Below are positions 17,601-26,240 of a DNA stretch of 64,000 nucleotides, piece after piece. The stretch's first letter is position 1. Every line of letters begins with the position of its first letter. Source of the stretch: Bradyrhizobium diazoefficiens. Its GTDB lineage: Bacteria; Pseudomonadota; Alphaproteobacteria; Rhizobiales; Xanthobacteraceae. A program made the position numbers and the translations under genes. The notes under the pieces were generated by a model. That model was not told the origin of the DNA. It made no database searches and was given only the letters and a program-made list of their open reading frames with translations. The stretch is taken from NCBI RefSeq assembly GCF_016616425.1, contig NZ_CP067101.1, positions 6,448,001-6,512,000 on the forward strand, written 5' to 3'.

Positions 17601-19253
17601 AAGAACAATGAGAAACATATCGCGGCACAGTACGCTTTGCTCATAGCCTTCCCGCACATGGGCGGAGACGAGCAACTCGATGCGTTTCTTGCTCACCCCA
17701 AAGATCAAACCTTCCTTTGTGCGCTAGCCGATCTCTTCCAACCGTGTGACCCGATAAAATTGGAAGCTGGCCTCGCCCGCGCCATCGCTGAAGGTAACGA
17801 AGTCGCGCAATTCCGGACCCTCGCGTTCGCGGAGCATTCATCGACACCTCTGACCTTGCGCACCAAGGAACTGACGGGAAGCCTGCTGACATCAACTCAC
17901 AATCATGTTCGTTTGTCGTGCTTAGGGCTTATTCAATCCACTCAGGATCCGACACTCCTTGCCGCGCTTGTCGACAGCGGTTGGACCGCGACAGACCTTG
18001 ATAGCGCGACTCGTCGGGCCGAGATATCGAATGGTTCCGAAGCCCTCGTAGCGGCGTCGAAGATCGGCCTCATTTCGATTGAGTCGTGCCTGGAACGCAT
18101 CGACTTTTCTTCCTATCAACGATTGGTGGAGCTTCTGGGCTCACCTGCGGCATTGGCAATCGCAGGCCGGCTTGAGACAGCCATCGAGAAGGCCACGAAC
18201 TTCAAGATTCTGCGCAACCTTCCGGACATCGAGCAGCTGTTCGAAGATCGACATTGGCCGTCCTTCATTAGAGTTTCTGACCGGCGGCCTGCCCAAAAGA
18301 CTCTTTCGCCAGAACATCTCAAGGAACTCTCCGACACTGGCGACGCCTGGTACGAAAGGCAGAAGCGCAACCAAGCTGCCGCAGAGCAATTTGAGCGAGA
18401 CCTTACAGAGGCCGGCGCGCAGCTCATCATCCGGAGCATTACCGCGGGCCTCGTCCGTGAAATCGACAAGGTTTCTCCGCGGACCGTCGACAAGTGGCTC
18501 GATTGTTTTCTGACCATGGATCAAGAGAGCCTCGACAATCTGCATAACACCGCTTCGGCAGTGGCTGAAGCGATATCCTATCGAAACTCTGCCGGCGCCG
18601 CTTCGCTGATGCAACGTCTTTCGAAAGGAACACCTCCGGTCCGCGCCAGCTTCGGAAGAGACCATCTGGGCATCAATGCCGTAACGGTTTGGGCAGCCGA
18701 TTCCAGTCCTGAGACAAGAGACATCCGGTTTTCCCGACTTGACCGCATGGCAAACGATCATGATCTGGCGAACGAGGTGCTGGCCGCCGTTCGTGCCGAC
18801 CGTGAACCTGAACTTCGAGACTATGTCCTGGACCGCCGCAATCGACCCGAGCCGGCTCACCGCGCGCGCGCCGCGATGGTCGCCGGGTTGTCGCCCGATG
18901 AGCCGTGGGCCCTTGAAACGATCGAGATGCTCAAGGACAGCAAAGGCTACTTGCAGGGAGCATACAGGGGCGCCTCCTATGCCATGGATCGTCATACTTG
19001 GTCGAAGCATTGGGCCAGCCTGATGCTGCGGGCGACGAGCCAAGAAGACTTTTGGCGCTATAGCGTACTTCTTTGCAAGATCGTCGACGGTCGGTTTAGG
19101 CGGTCCGATATGGAAGGCACCAATCCCCTCGTGGAGCGGTTCGGAACAACGTTGGAAAGCGCTCTCATCAACCGGATCAAACGCTGGAAGAGCCACCGCG
19201 AATCCAAACTCTTCGGCATGCGGGCACCAGATCCGATTTACCTCCGGAAATGA
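14661..19253 (+). CDS. Avs-like protein: PD-(D/E)xK nuclease fused to STAND NTPase and long helical repeat region
   Basis: A 1530-residue protein with three parts. Residues about 1-130 look like an Mrr/Cap4-type nuclease: the Glu in GFEGLMAAVL, then SGSQRGKDG and ISFEGKLY supplying the D...ExK site. Residues about 250-480 form a STAND-type P-loop NTPase, with Walker A GADGNGKSWIF and Walker B LVVFVDGLNQ followed by RVVISCRTLFY. The remaining 1000 residues are helix-rich with no motif I can name and would be the sensor array. This is the architecture of antiviral STAND (Avs) proteins, which bind a conserved phage protein, oligomerise, and cut DNA. The specific trigger is unknown. It is the third gene of the Fic operon. 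Confidence 0.8.
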   Translation: MQTINDLRDTVRQLNPTGSDGFEGLMAAVLTELTGRTFALASSGSQRGKDGQSILDGGTISFEGKLYEDAVAKDQILSKIAEIAVDEEGQTELWILASTGPISSQHINTAQRAGRKLGVTVKVLAWPATGLSELATLLAMAPNATATFLSAQTTTPHADATAQLQAVALHPQFSERSAELKADLQQPSLAPAFALQDNVTWLSAAFANKQRARVVFGQPLSPDDASIPGILERPDLRAKAADAIYAKPDGSVIAILGADGNGKSWIFAQSWMHEQPKPLTVILLPDDFKPSSSLEAMRDLLIAKLIEQSGEISNLIAENRWRDHFRRWRRQTDNKRPRLVVFVDGLNQRDIGNWAHVIDTLSEVVAEIGGRVVISCRTLFYKDNLQGRLVSNVVKCVVPEWNDAELDSLLASFGTSIGKLNADVVRSLRNPRLFGIAAALLKDQKIDQFGELSVNRLLFEHIRLGAISDSDKIPTWQFVRDIRMHADQIIARLKDHQQADLTVFDRPKALSGHPPHSVAEQFELTSAGRFFEILEDDPSKYALKEDGLSLALGLSLLTSARTALRQKKNVLEALGAVLDPITALDKTSDVLLAATLASILEEAPAEVTAALIQSFVALQNLDQTLYTEFQALLKQDPRPFLVALENSALVEGVTANQSWLVQAINDGRTTPACSKALRETLLRWLSMYSDDPERTMSPSHPGDQDEKRKEQRAKRAAEIASKVQHLCKAEQALLDSLIQQKRGDYSQLSALAFQFLAGHPLAEYADGFRNWAFAAAFNGGYRDHHDEFNALLRLNIIDWAETRAAMLAAAKLFQGPDTSKTGQWALVYLLNATADSNDAAAADGLYNVLTKDREHFGGWRLVESYCATDPCDPASSCPDNIDKTAQQYSSIDIAKLRLYMGNGQEDHFFEMARVGLARFRPSAAIDVMRRFADHALSRSTDDFRIAAFSLEQHTSALDAPLARRFVAKAAEIAAEALSGDKNNEKHIAAQYALLIAFPHMGGDEQLDAFLAHPKDQTFLCALADLFQPCDPIKLEAGLARAIAEGNEVAQFRTLAFAEHSSTPLTLRTKELTGSLLTSTHNHVRLSCLGLIQSTQDPTLLAALVDSGWTATDLDSATRRAEISNGSEALVAASKIGLISIESCLERIDFSSYQRLVELLGSPAALAIAGRLETAIEKATNFKILRNLPDIEQLFEDRHWPSFIRVSDRRPAQKTLSPEHLKELSDTGDAWYERQKRNQAAAEQFERDLTEAGAQLIIRSITAGLVREIDKVSPRTVDKWLDCFLTMDQESLDNLHNTASAVAEAISYRNSAGAASLMQRLSKGTPPVRASFGRDHLGINAVTVWAADSSPETRDIRFSRLDRMANDHDLANEVLAAVRADREPELRDYVLDRRNRPEPAHRARAAMVAGLSPDEPWALETIEMLKDSKGYLQGAYRGASYAMDRHTWSKHWASLMLRATSQEDFWRYSVLLCKIVDGRFRRSDMEGTNPLVERFGTTLESALINRIKRWKSHRESKLFGMRAPDPIYLRK

Positions 19254-19557
19254 ACTGGCTAGCCGTTTCACGCGCGGCGATTGCGGTCAACTTTGATGCC
19301 TATATGTTTCCCCCGTTCGGGCGGCCCTGATCCGACAAAGCGTGTCCGACCTGCCGCACCGCTGACATATGCAACCGCACTGACGGGTTACGGGCGCGTT
19401 TGCCCCTTGTACCTGTCATCAACCGCTTGCCGGCAACGACCGGCACAGGAAACGTTTTGTCTCCCGACCGGTCTGCCGCCTGCGGCATCACCCATCCACG
19501 GCCCAGGACTAACCCCAAGCTGGTCGAAGTATCGGTTCTCTGCGGCGTTAGGCTTGC
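19254..19557. other. gap between convergent genes
   Basis: About 300 bases between the STAND gene and the small membrane protein gene. I see no coding frame with family resemblance and no strong hairpin with a T-run. Confidence 0.4.
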
Positions 19558-19941
19558 TCATTTGCGAAAAGCGCTGTCCCACCACTCACCGGCCTCGGAG
19601 CCTTTCAAGCCCGCACTGATGTTATCGAGCGCACGGATCATCACGTAGACCGACGCAAACAACAGGGCCATTCTCGTGATGAGCGGCTGGTCAGCTATCC
19701 CGTGAGAGTTCGAGGCAAAGCTCTGCAGAACCAAGAACCCGCCGATGATGGACACACCCAACTCCAGAAGGCCGTAAAAGAGCCGCCACTTTTCTCTCAG
19801 GCGATACAACATGAGGGCGATCGAGAAGACCGCAAAGGTCGCAACAATTACGCCTGCGGTCGACTGTCCTGTGATCAAGCAAAACCCAGTGAGTGCTATA
19901 AGCGCAAAGGTGACCGACAGAAAATAAGATTGGATCTTCAT
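19558..19941 (-). CDS. small four-helix membrane protein of unknown function
   Basis: A 127-residue protein with hydrophobic segments at about 5-25, 30-48, 55-75 and 88-108, and a short charged C-terminus. A GGGGGAAAG ribosome site stands 3 bases upstream of the ATG, which supports a real gene. I do not recognise the family. It lies inside the defence-rich island, so a toxin, immunity or membrane-effector role is possible but unproven. Confidence 0.6.
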   Translation of the reverse strand: MKIQSYFLSVTFALIALTGFCLITGQSTAGVIVATFAVFSIALMLYRLREKWRLFYGLLELGVSIIGGFLVLQSFASNSHGIADQPLITRMALLFASVYVMIRALDNISAGLKGSEAGEWWDSAFRK

Positions 19942-20577
19942 TCGCTTTCCCCCGAATTATACGGCTCTTCTCTTTGGCTCGAAGACCTTCAGGAAAGGGA
20001 CGACCACTAATCAGGTCCGCGCCGAACACCTCTTCCTGACCCCTGAATATAATATCAAACGCACTTCCGCGCCTGCTTCCACGCGGCGGCTTCTGCGACA
20101 CGGTGCACACTTGCGCCACTTTTACCGAATCGTCGGGCGGCTCGCTGGTGATGATGATCTCCGAAAGAGCGACGCCATCAACGGACTGAGGCTTCCGAGG
20201 CTTCGCAGGGCAGAACGCCAAAACGCCCGCGGAGCTTTTGAACTCTCCTCTTTCTTTATTCTCTCGGTATTACTCGCTTAAGTACCAGTAGGGGCGGATT
20301 TTTCCGCTGCTGATAAAGCGCTGCGGGTAGCGGAGCAAGTTTAATGCTGCTCCAGGGTAAGCCTGACCACTCCGGAGGTAATGGCGCGTTGCGACATTTG
20401 CTCTCAGCCGCTACTTGAATCTAAACATCTCTGAAAGAGGCTGCCGAATAGGGGTCCTCTTTCGCCGTTTAAAGCCCCTCATAACGCTCCCCGCAGATCC
20501 ATCTGGCCGTCTAAGATGGAGGAGCTGTCTACAGCTTGTGGAGCAGAAGCCAAGTGGTCCAAAACGGCGGTGAAGCC
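19942..20577. other. long intergenic stretch
   Basis: No convincing gene. A minus-strand frame starting at 20221 reads for about 85 residues before it runs into the membrane-protein gene in another frame; its sequence has no motif and it was not called. The segment 20280-20400 is AT-poorer and featureless. Confidence 0.35.
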
Positions 20578-21245
20578 ATGACGACCGCACAAAAAGCTCT
20601 CGAGCGCTGGGTGTCGGAACCATTACCGGAACTCCCGATGAGGTACGAAAAAACTGGCGCACCTGTCAGTGGACCAAGTCGTCGCTTTGACATTGCAGTA
20701 TGGCAACCACGCGCTCGCTCACGTGCTCTTGGACACGGTTGCTGGATTTACCGCCCTCATTCCTAGCATTGTTGAGCGCCGCCACGAGGCAAAGGACCGG
20801 TCGATTATTGAGGCTCTGGTGCCAGACATTCCTCCGCCCCAGCATAAACTGATTGAAACTCGGCTGACGGCGGAAACCCGCAAGAGCGTGATCGAGACCG
20901 GCGAGTGGATGACGGCGGCACAAATCGCCGAGATCGCCGGCTTTAGCACCACCTACCCGAGCGCCCAGCCGAACAAGTGGAAGCGAGAGGGACAGATCTT
21001 CGTCATACATCATCGTGGAAGGGACTATTTTCCAGGCCACGCCCTCGACTCTTCGACCGATTATCGACCAAGCAAGGGCCTGGCAGGGTGCTGGAGGTCT
21101 TCCGCGGAAGGAAGGACGATTGGGGACTTGCCTATTGGATTGCAACAGCTTTCTTGCCGGCAAGCGGCCGCAGGACTTGCTGATAACGAGCCCGATCGCG
21201 TTGTTGCAGCGGCCGAGGACGAGGTAGCCGGCGTGCTCCATGGCC
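20578..21245 (+). pseudogene. decayed antitoxin of the Xre/MbcA/ParS type
   Basis: Starts MTTAQKALERWVSEP, then shifts frame near 20640 and continues as KKLAHLSVDQVVALTLQYG with the conserved block QIAEIAGFSTTYPSAQPNKW and EGQIFVIHHRGRDYFP. A further frame change near 21070 separates it from VLEVFRGRKDDWGLAYWIAT and SFLAGKRPQDLL, the W...W...G.RP.D.L toxin-binding end typical of MbcA/ParS antitoxins. At least three frame changes make it non-functional. A RES-domain toxin remnant follows directly, so this was a Xre/RES pair. Confidence 0.7.
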
Positions 21246-21336
21246 AAGAAGAGGTGCGGTGTAACGCCGCCCGGTCGCCCGGACGAAGGCCGCCAAGTCG
21301 CCGCCAGCCCCGTCTCCCCCATCCCTACTCTCGGTC

Positions 21337-22000
21337 GTGCCGGCTCCGCCCGCCGGCCTTGCCAATCTGGTGAACATAATGACCTGGCCGAAAGGTCAGG
21401 TCATTCATCGGATCCATCCAAAAGCCTATGGTAGCAGCCAATTCAATCCAGGCCCACATGGCAATGCCCGGTTCAGTCCGATCAAAGCTTCGAGCGGCGC
21501 AAACATCCCTACTCTTTATGGCGGCAGGGCCTTCGATTGCGCCGCCATGAAAACCGTCTTTCATGACGTGCCTTTTCTCGCTGGACTAAGACCTTCGACA
21601 AGCAAAAAGCTGGCCGGCCACGTTTATTCACAGGTGACGCCGAAAAGAGACCTCAAAACTCGTCGATCTCAGCGTGACGGCACTCAACAGACTTGGGCTT
21701 CCACGCAGTCAGCTCATCGATACCGAAAAGAACGAGTATCCGAACGCCCGGAAATGGGCCGAAGCTATCTACGCTGCTTGCCCCGTGCCGAGGGACTTTG
21801 CTGGGTGTCTCGCCGGGACGATCGTGCCTTGCCGGTCGTGATCTTCGGGGATCGCGTCGACGCGGCAGATCTATCGCCCATGGGCGCTCCGCTGGACCTC
21901 CTGACCATCGACACCATGTGCGCAGATCTCGTCATTCTCGCGGACAGGATCGGCGTCAAGCTTGTCGACGGCAAGTCGTCCATAACCCCAACAGTAAGGC
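21337..22000 (+). pseudogene. decayed RES-domain toxin
   Basis: The frame opens with PAGLANLVNIMTWPKG, then the RES hallmark FNPGPHGNARFSPI, then IPTLYGG and TVFHDVPF. In active RES toxins a Glu precedes TVFHDVP; here a Lys is present, so the NAD+-degrading site seems lost. A one-base change near 21660 moves the reading frame to LVDLSVTALNRLGLPRSQL and NARKWAEAIYAACP, and a second near 21790 moves it back to GLCWVSRRDDRALPVVIFGD. Toxin and antitoxin are both broken. Confidence 0.75.
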
Positions 22001-22071
22001 AGGTCACACTTCGACCTACACAATCTGTGATATGATCGAGGTGTTGGCGCACTTTTTGGGGATGGTGTGTA

Positions 22072-23649
22072 ATGCCGAAGAATATCCTCATTTTCTCCGA
22101 CGGCACCGGACAGGCCGGCGGCATCAATTTCGACGAAGCCCGAACCAACGTCTATAAGCTCTACCGGGCCTGTCGTGTCGGTCCCGACACCAAGGTCGAG
22201 CCTTCGGAGCAGGTCGCCTTCTATGATCCTGGTCTCGGCTCGGCATCCGACGGCGGTCATTTCCAGATTGGCTGGATGCGATGGCTCTACAATCTCGCCA
22301 GCATGGCAACGGGTCTCGGCATCACCCGCAACATCGTTGACTGCTATGCCGCGATCATGAACCTGTATGAGCCCGGCGATCGCATCTATCTGATCGGATT
22401 CAGCCGCGGTGCCTACACGGTGCGTTCGGTCGCCGGCGTTTTGACCTATTGCGGCATCCCGCAACATATGCCGGATGGCTCACCGCTGAGACGCGATCCG
22501 AGGAGCCTGCAAAAGCTGGCCGAGCATGCCGTCAAGGGCGTCTATCAGTTCTGCCCCTCCTATCACCGAAAGGACACCAAGGGCTACCGCCAGTTCCTGC
22601 TTGAGACACGTGATCTTATCGCAGCCAAATTCAGGCGCGAACATGGGAGCTCGCGGACCGTCGACGAGACCGAGCAGGCCAACGTGTTTCCCTACTTCAT
22701 CGGCGTCTTCGATACGGTTGCGGCCCTCGGTCACAAATATCTCGGCCCCGCGCTCGTGACACTTGGTATCGCCGCCCTGGTAGGGCTGCATTGGGGAGGC
22801 CGTGCGCTCGGGCCGTTCTTCCCCTGGGCCGGATGGGCCGCTCGGATTTTGAGCTACCTCGGCGTCGCGGCCGCGCTGATCGGCTTTCTGATGAACTATC
22901 TCAAGATAGCCCCACCGTTGCCGGGCTACAGCTTAGCCAGGCGCCTGCTGACGCTTCACCTGGCGCCACCGAAGCACGAATTCTACGACACCACTTTGAA
23001 CCCGAATGTCGGCTACGCCAAACATGCGATCTCGATCGACGAGAACCGTGCGGATTTCAAGCGAGTGCCCTGGTCACCGACGGCGGAGAAACAAGATCGG
23101 CGCGATGCCCAAGGCAATCTGTTCTTTGAACAAGTGTGGTTTCCGGGCGTACACGCCGCTGTCGGCGGGGGCTATCTGGAGAACGAAGCCAGGCTCTCCG
23201 ACGTGGCTCTGAACTGGATGGTCGCGGGCGCCTCGCTGATTCCAGACGGGCTCAAGCATGACGGCGGGGTCCTTCGTCTTTTCCAAACTCCTGCCGGCCA
23301 ACAACACAACGAACAGGCCGGTGGATTCTTGAAGGTTGGCGTGCGCCAGCTTCCCGTGGATCCAAACACCCGTGCGTCAAGCTCGCCAATACACAAATCG
23401 GTCTATCGGCGGTTCGAGGTCGGCCCGGTGCTGCTGTTCGACCGCATAGCGGCGATCGTCCCGACAACATGCGGGTGCACGTGGACTTCAGGCATTACTT
23501 CGATCAAAGCGCTCCGCAGCCGCCGAAATGCATCGCCGATGACATCGAGTTCAAATGGGAAAAGGCCAACCATGTCGGTCGCCTGTAGCGTAATGGCCCC
23601 GTCACATTTCAACGCCAAATTCCACCGAAACTCTCGAGCGCGTAGGTGA
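22072..23649 (+). CDS. DUF2235 alpha/beta hydrolase (Tle1-like lipase), C-terminus frameshifted
   Basis: A 525-residue open frame of the DUF2235 hydrolase family, related to phospholipase effectors. It starts MPKNILIFSDGTGQAGG, has the nucleophile elbow IGFSRGAYTVR with the catalytic Ser, the Asp-bearing FIGVFDTVAALG, two membrane-like helices at about 225-285, and the His-bearing FPGVHAAVGGGY. Near 23456 the expected C-terminus moves to another frame, MRVHVDFRHYFDQ to EFKWEKANHVG, ending at a TAG at 23586-23588; the open frame instead runs to 23649 in unrelated sequence. The catalytic core lies before the shift, so activity may remain. It heads a three-gene set. Confidence 0.8.
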   Translation: MPKNILIFSDGTGQAGGINFDEARTNVYKLYRACRVGPDTKVEPSEQVAFYDPGLGSASDGGHFQIGWMRWLYNLASMATGLGITRNIVDCYAAIMNLYEPGDRIYLIGFSRGAYTVRSVAGVLTYCGIPQHMPDGSPLRRDPRSLQKLAEHAVKGVYQFCPSYHRKDTKGYRQFLLETRDLIAAKFRREHGSSRTVDETEQANVFPYFIGVFDTVAALGHKYLGPALVTLGIAALVGLHWGGRALGPFFPWAGWAARILSYLGVAAALIGFLMNYLKIAPPLPGYSLARRLLTLHLAPPKHEFYDTTLNPNVGYAKHAISIDENRADFKRVPWSPTAEKQDRRDAQGNLFFEQVWFPGVHAAVGGGYLENEARLSDVALNWMVAGASLIPDGLKHDGGVLRLFQTPAGQQHNEQAGGFLKVGVRQLPVDPNTRASSSPIHKSVYRRFEVGPVLLFDRIAAIVPTTCGCTWTSGITSIKALRSRRNASPMTSSSNGKRPTMSVACSVMAPSHFNAKFHRNSRARR

Positions 23650-23654
23650 ACCTC

Positions 23655-24353
23655 ATGCCCGAAGTCGAGCAGGCCGCCATTCCGGCCCAACCGATGCGGT
23701 TTCAGCACCACATGCGGTGGCTGTCGGGACGCCTGGCCGGCGTCGGAGCGATCAAGATCGTGGCGATCGGCTCGTCCACCACGGCTGGTGAAGGCGACAT
23801 CGTGCCCTATCCGCAACGTCTCGAGCGGGCACTGCGAGCAAGCTTTCCGGGGAGGAACTTCGATGTTCTCAACCGCGGCGTCGGCGGTGAAGAAGCTCCG
23901 GACGAGCTAGGGAGGATTCAGGGCGACGTAGTCGGCGAGAAACCATCGGTCGTGGTCTGGCAAGTTGGCACCAACGCGGTTTGGAAGAACCAGGATCTGG
24001 ACGCCACCGCCGCCGCGATCCAACGCGGTCTTGCGATGTTCGCAAATGAATTGATGGACGTCGTGCTGATGGATCTTCAGTACGTGCCGGCCGTGCTCAC
24101 TCCGACAATGGAGGAGCGAGCGCACCGAATGGTCGCATTGATTGAGACGGCCGCCAGCCGGGCCGGCTTCCCGGTCAACGTGTTTCACCGCTTCGCATTG
24201 ATGAAGCAGTGGCACGAGGCAGAACGGACCTCCTTTGACCGGATGGTCGATCCCACCGATCCCGACCGCCTCCACCACAGTGACTGGAGCGCCCGCCGGA
24301 TGGCAGAGGCGCTCGCCAACACGATCACGATTGCCGCGATCGCAGGCTCATGA
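23655..24353 (+). CDS. SGNH/GDSL-family hydrolase
   Basis: An approximately 232-residue esterase/lipase-like protein. The SGNH blocks are visible: the Ser of VAIGSSTTAGEGD (block I), the Gly of NRGVGGEEAPD (block II), the Asn of QVGTNAVW (block III) and the Asp/His pair in DRLHHSDWS (block V). No signal peptide is evident. The ATG at 23655 follows AGGTGA at good spacing and is preferred over the GTG at 23646. It lies after the DUF2235 gene and just before a secreted nuclease gene. Confidence 0.85.
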   Translation: MPEVEQAAIPAQPMRFQHHMRWLSGRLAGVGAIKIVAIGSSTTAGEGDIVPYPQRLERALRASFPGRNFDVLNRGVGGEEAPDELGRIQGDVVGEKPSVVVWQVGTNAVWKNQDLDATAAAIQRGLAMFANELMDVVLMDLQYVPAVLTPTMEERAHRMVALIETAASRAGFPVNVFHRFALMKQWHEAERTSFDRMVDPTDPDRLHHSDWSARRMAEALANTITIAAIAGS

Positions 24354-24396
24354 ATTGAACGAAGTGTCGAACTTTTCCCACGCGAGGATCCCGACC

Positions 24397-25428
24397 ATGG
24401 CTAGAATTGCCGCCACCATTGTTGTGCTCTTGAGCCTCTTCTTGGCAAAGCCCGCATCCGCTTGGGGACCCGACGGGCACCGCTTGGTCGGGTCGATTGC
24501 TGACCAGTTACTGACCCCGAATGCCAAGCAGCAGGTGAAGACCTTGCTGGGCGTCGACCTACGGGAAGCCGGCCCATGGCTCGATTGCGTGAAGAGCGTG
24601 CACAGGCAAAATGACGGCAGCCTCACCTACATCGTGGATCCGCAGTACGAACCTCCCTGCACTCCCTTCGCAAACGACCGCAACGCCATGGTCGATTACG
24701 CCGGCCGAAACTGGATCGATTGCGTCTATCCGGAAGGCGCGAGCGCGACCGCCAATCTTGGCTGTCACAATACGTACCACTTCGACGACGTGGCCGTTCA
24801 GCGCGACAAATTCGATCGAAACTATGCAGGTACTAATGATCATGATCTGGTCGCGGCTACCAACGCCGCGATCGCCGTGCTGCTTGGCCGGCCGGCTCCG
24901 CCCCCCTTCGACATCAAAGACAAAAAGGAGGCTTTGTTCATACTCGCTCATCTCGTGGGCGACATGACACAGCCGCTTCATGTCGCTGCGCCCTACCTCG
25001 ATCCCAACGGAAGCCTGGTCGATCCGGACGTCACGCACACCATCGACCCGTCGACCGAAACCGCGGGCGGCAACTGGATCCACGATAAAGCCATCACTGT
25101 CGGAAACGACGCGTTCCACCATGCCTGGGACGACACCCCATCCGATCTGGGAGATACCGCCCCGCTGGCTTTGGTGAACGTCGCAAGGGCCGTTCCGGCC
25201 GATACGGACCGCATCGAGAACTGGTCGGCAATTTGGGCCACGGACACGATCGCGGTGGCAAAGCAGGCCATGTCGAACGTGACCTACACGAAGATAGGTC
25301 CCAGGAAGTGGACGATCTCCTTCTCGGATCGAGCCGCCTACCTTCAGTCGGCGGATGCTATCAAGCGACAGCAGCTTGCCAAGGCGGGAGCCCGTCTCGC
25401 CGAAATCGTGAACCACGTTTGGCCCTAG
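24397..25428 (+). CDS. S1/P1-type secreted nuclease
   Basis: A 343-residue zinc-dependent nuclease for single-stranded DNA, RNA or 3'-nucleotides. A signal peptide (IVVLLSLFLAKPASA) precedes the N-terminal Trp of WGPDGHRLVG, which binds zinc in this family. Further ligands are expected in the conserved NTYHFDDV, ILAHLVGDMTQPLH and HDKAITVG regions, all present. The start at 24397 is chosen because only this gives the signal peptide. It acts outside the cytoplasm. Within the island it follows two hydrolase genes on the same strand. Confidence 0.88.
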   Translation: MARIAATIVVLLSLFLAKPASAWGPDGHRLVGSIADQLLTPNAKQQVKTLLGVDLREAGPWLDCVKSVHRQNDGSLTYIVDPQYEPPCTPFANDRNAMVDYAGRNWIDCVYPEGASATANLGCHNTYHFDDVAVQRDKFDRNYAGTNDHDLVAATNAAIAVLLGRPAPPPFDIKDKKEALFILAHLVGDMTQPLHVAAPYLDPNGSLVDPDVTHTIDPSTETAGGNWIHDKAITVGNDAFHHAWDDTPSDLGDTAPLALVNVARAVPADTDRIENWSAIWATDTIAVAKQAMSNVTYTKIGPRKWTISFSDRAAYLQSADAIKRQQLAKAGARLAEIVNHVWP

Positions 25429-25458
25429 TCAGAAATGCACTTTCGCGGGAACGATCCG

Positions 25459-25887
25459 TCAATCTTCGTACTCGGTAGCCGCGGGCGGCTCTTTGGGCGA
25501 CGGCTCGGGCATCGTCGTAGTCTGCTTCTTGATCCGCATCGCCAGGATAGTCGCATAAAGATCACGCGGCGAGGCCCTGTCGAGGTCCTGCAGATCACGA
25601 TAGTTGGCCAAGAAATCCAGAATGCTCGGCCTCAGTGGCCGTGTGTCTGCCGGCGCTCGCGTTTTGAGCTTCCGGTCGAGGTCGAGCTTGGTGAGCTCGA
25701 TTGCGTGCTTACGCCATTCGACCTCTCGATCTTGTCTGTCGCGCGCACCTACGACAAATTTGGTGATCACCCCTGTAAGGACGGCAACGATCACGGCGCC
25801 GGTCGCACCTACGACGGCTGTTACGACCGTCAACGTCGCCGGCTGAAGCTTGGACAGCTCTTGAAAAAGCTCTTGAAGCGCGCTCAT
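25459..25887 (-). CDS. small protein with one membrane helix, unknown function
   Basis: About 142 residues beginning MSALQELFQELSKLQPATL. A single hydrophobic helix lies at about 20-45 (VVTAVVGATGAVIVAVLTG), followed by a long charged, helix-prone cytosolic region and a Pro/Glu-rich C-terminus. It follows the 96-residue gene with an 11-base gap and shares its operon. I do not recognise the family. The annotated frame extends to 25944, but the shorter start avoids overlap with the upstream gene. Confidence 0.6.
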   Translation of the reverse strand: MSALQELFQELSKLQPATLTVVTAVVGATGAVIVAVLTGVITKFVVGARDRQDREVEWRKHAIELTKLDLDRKLKTRAPADTRPLRPSILDFLANYRDLQDLDRASPRDLYATILAMRIKKQTTTMPEPSPKEPPAATEYED

Positions 25888-25897
25888 GGAGAGGATC

Positions 25898-26188
25898 TCA
25901 GGCTGACATGGCTCCGCCCGCCTGACCTTCCGTTCTGCCGACAATGAATTTCCGCTCCAGGACCTTTCCGGTCGAATCCTTGGCGATCACGACCAATTCT
26001 GCCCCGCCCACGCCCTGCGGCATCCGCATCTCTTCGTGACACGGTGGGTCGGGACAATCGCTGTCGTGCACCGCCTTCCCGCTCAGCCGGACGGTGATGC
26101 GGGTCACGCCGATGCCACCCAGGATCGTGAACCGGAAATTCCTGCCTTCGACGGGCGGTTTTGCATCCAATTCCATTCGTGAAACCAT
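25898..26188 (-). CDS. small protein of unknown function
   Basis: A 96-residue beta-rich protein. It has a two-Cys stretch, DSDCPDPPCHEE, in its middle, and alternating hydrophobic residues (RFTILGGIGVTRITVRL, AELVVIAKDS) suggest an immunoglobulin-like or similar small fold. It lies between the phospholipase D gene and the small membrane-protein gene. No family recognised. The role is unknown, but its conservation of position in the operon would be informative. Confidence 0.55.
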   Translation of the reverse strand: MVSRMELDAKPPVEGRNFRFTILGGIGVTRITVRLSGKAVHDSDCPDPPCHEEMRMPQGVGGAELVVIAKDSTGKVLERKFIVGRTEGQAGGAMSA

Positions 26189-26240
26189 TCGCTAGTGAAG
26201 GGGTAGCGTACCACTCAGCGCCGCAGCGCCTTGTTGAACG

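Noticed and set aside
19691..20221. 176-residue minus-strand frame
   Set aside because: It reads through the small membrane-protein gene in another frame and has no motif; likely chance.
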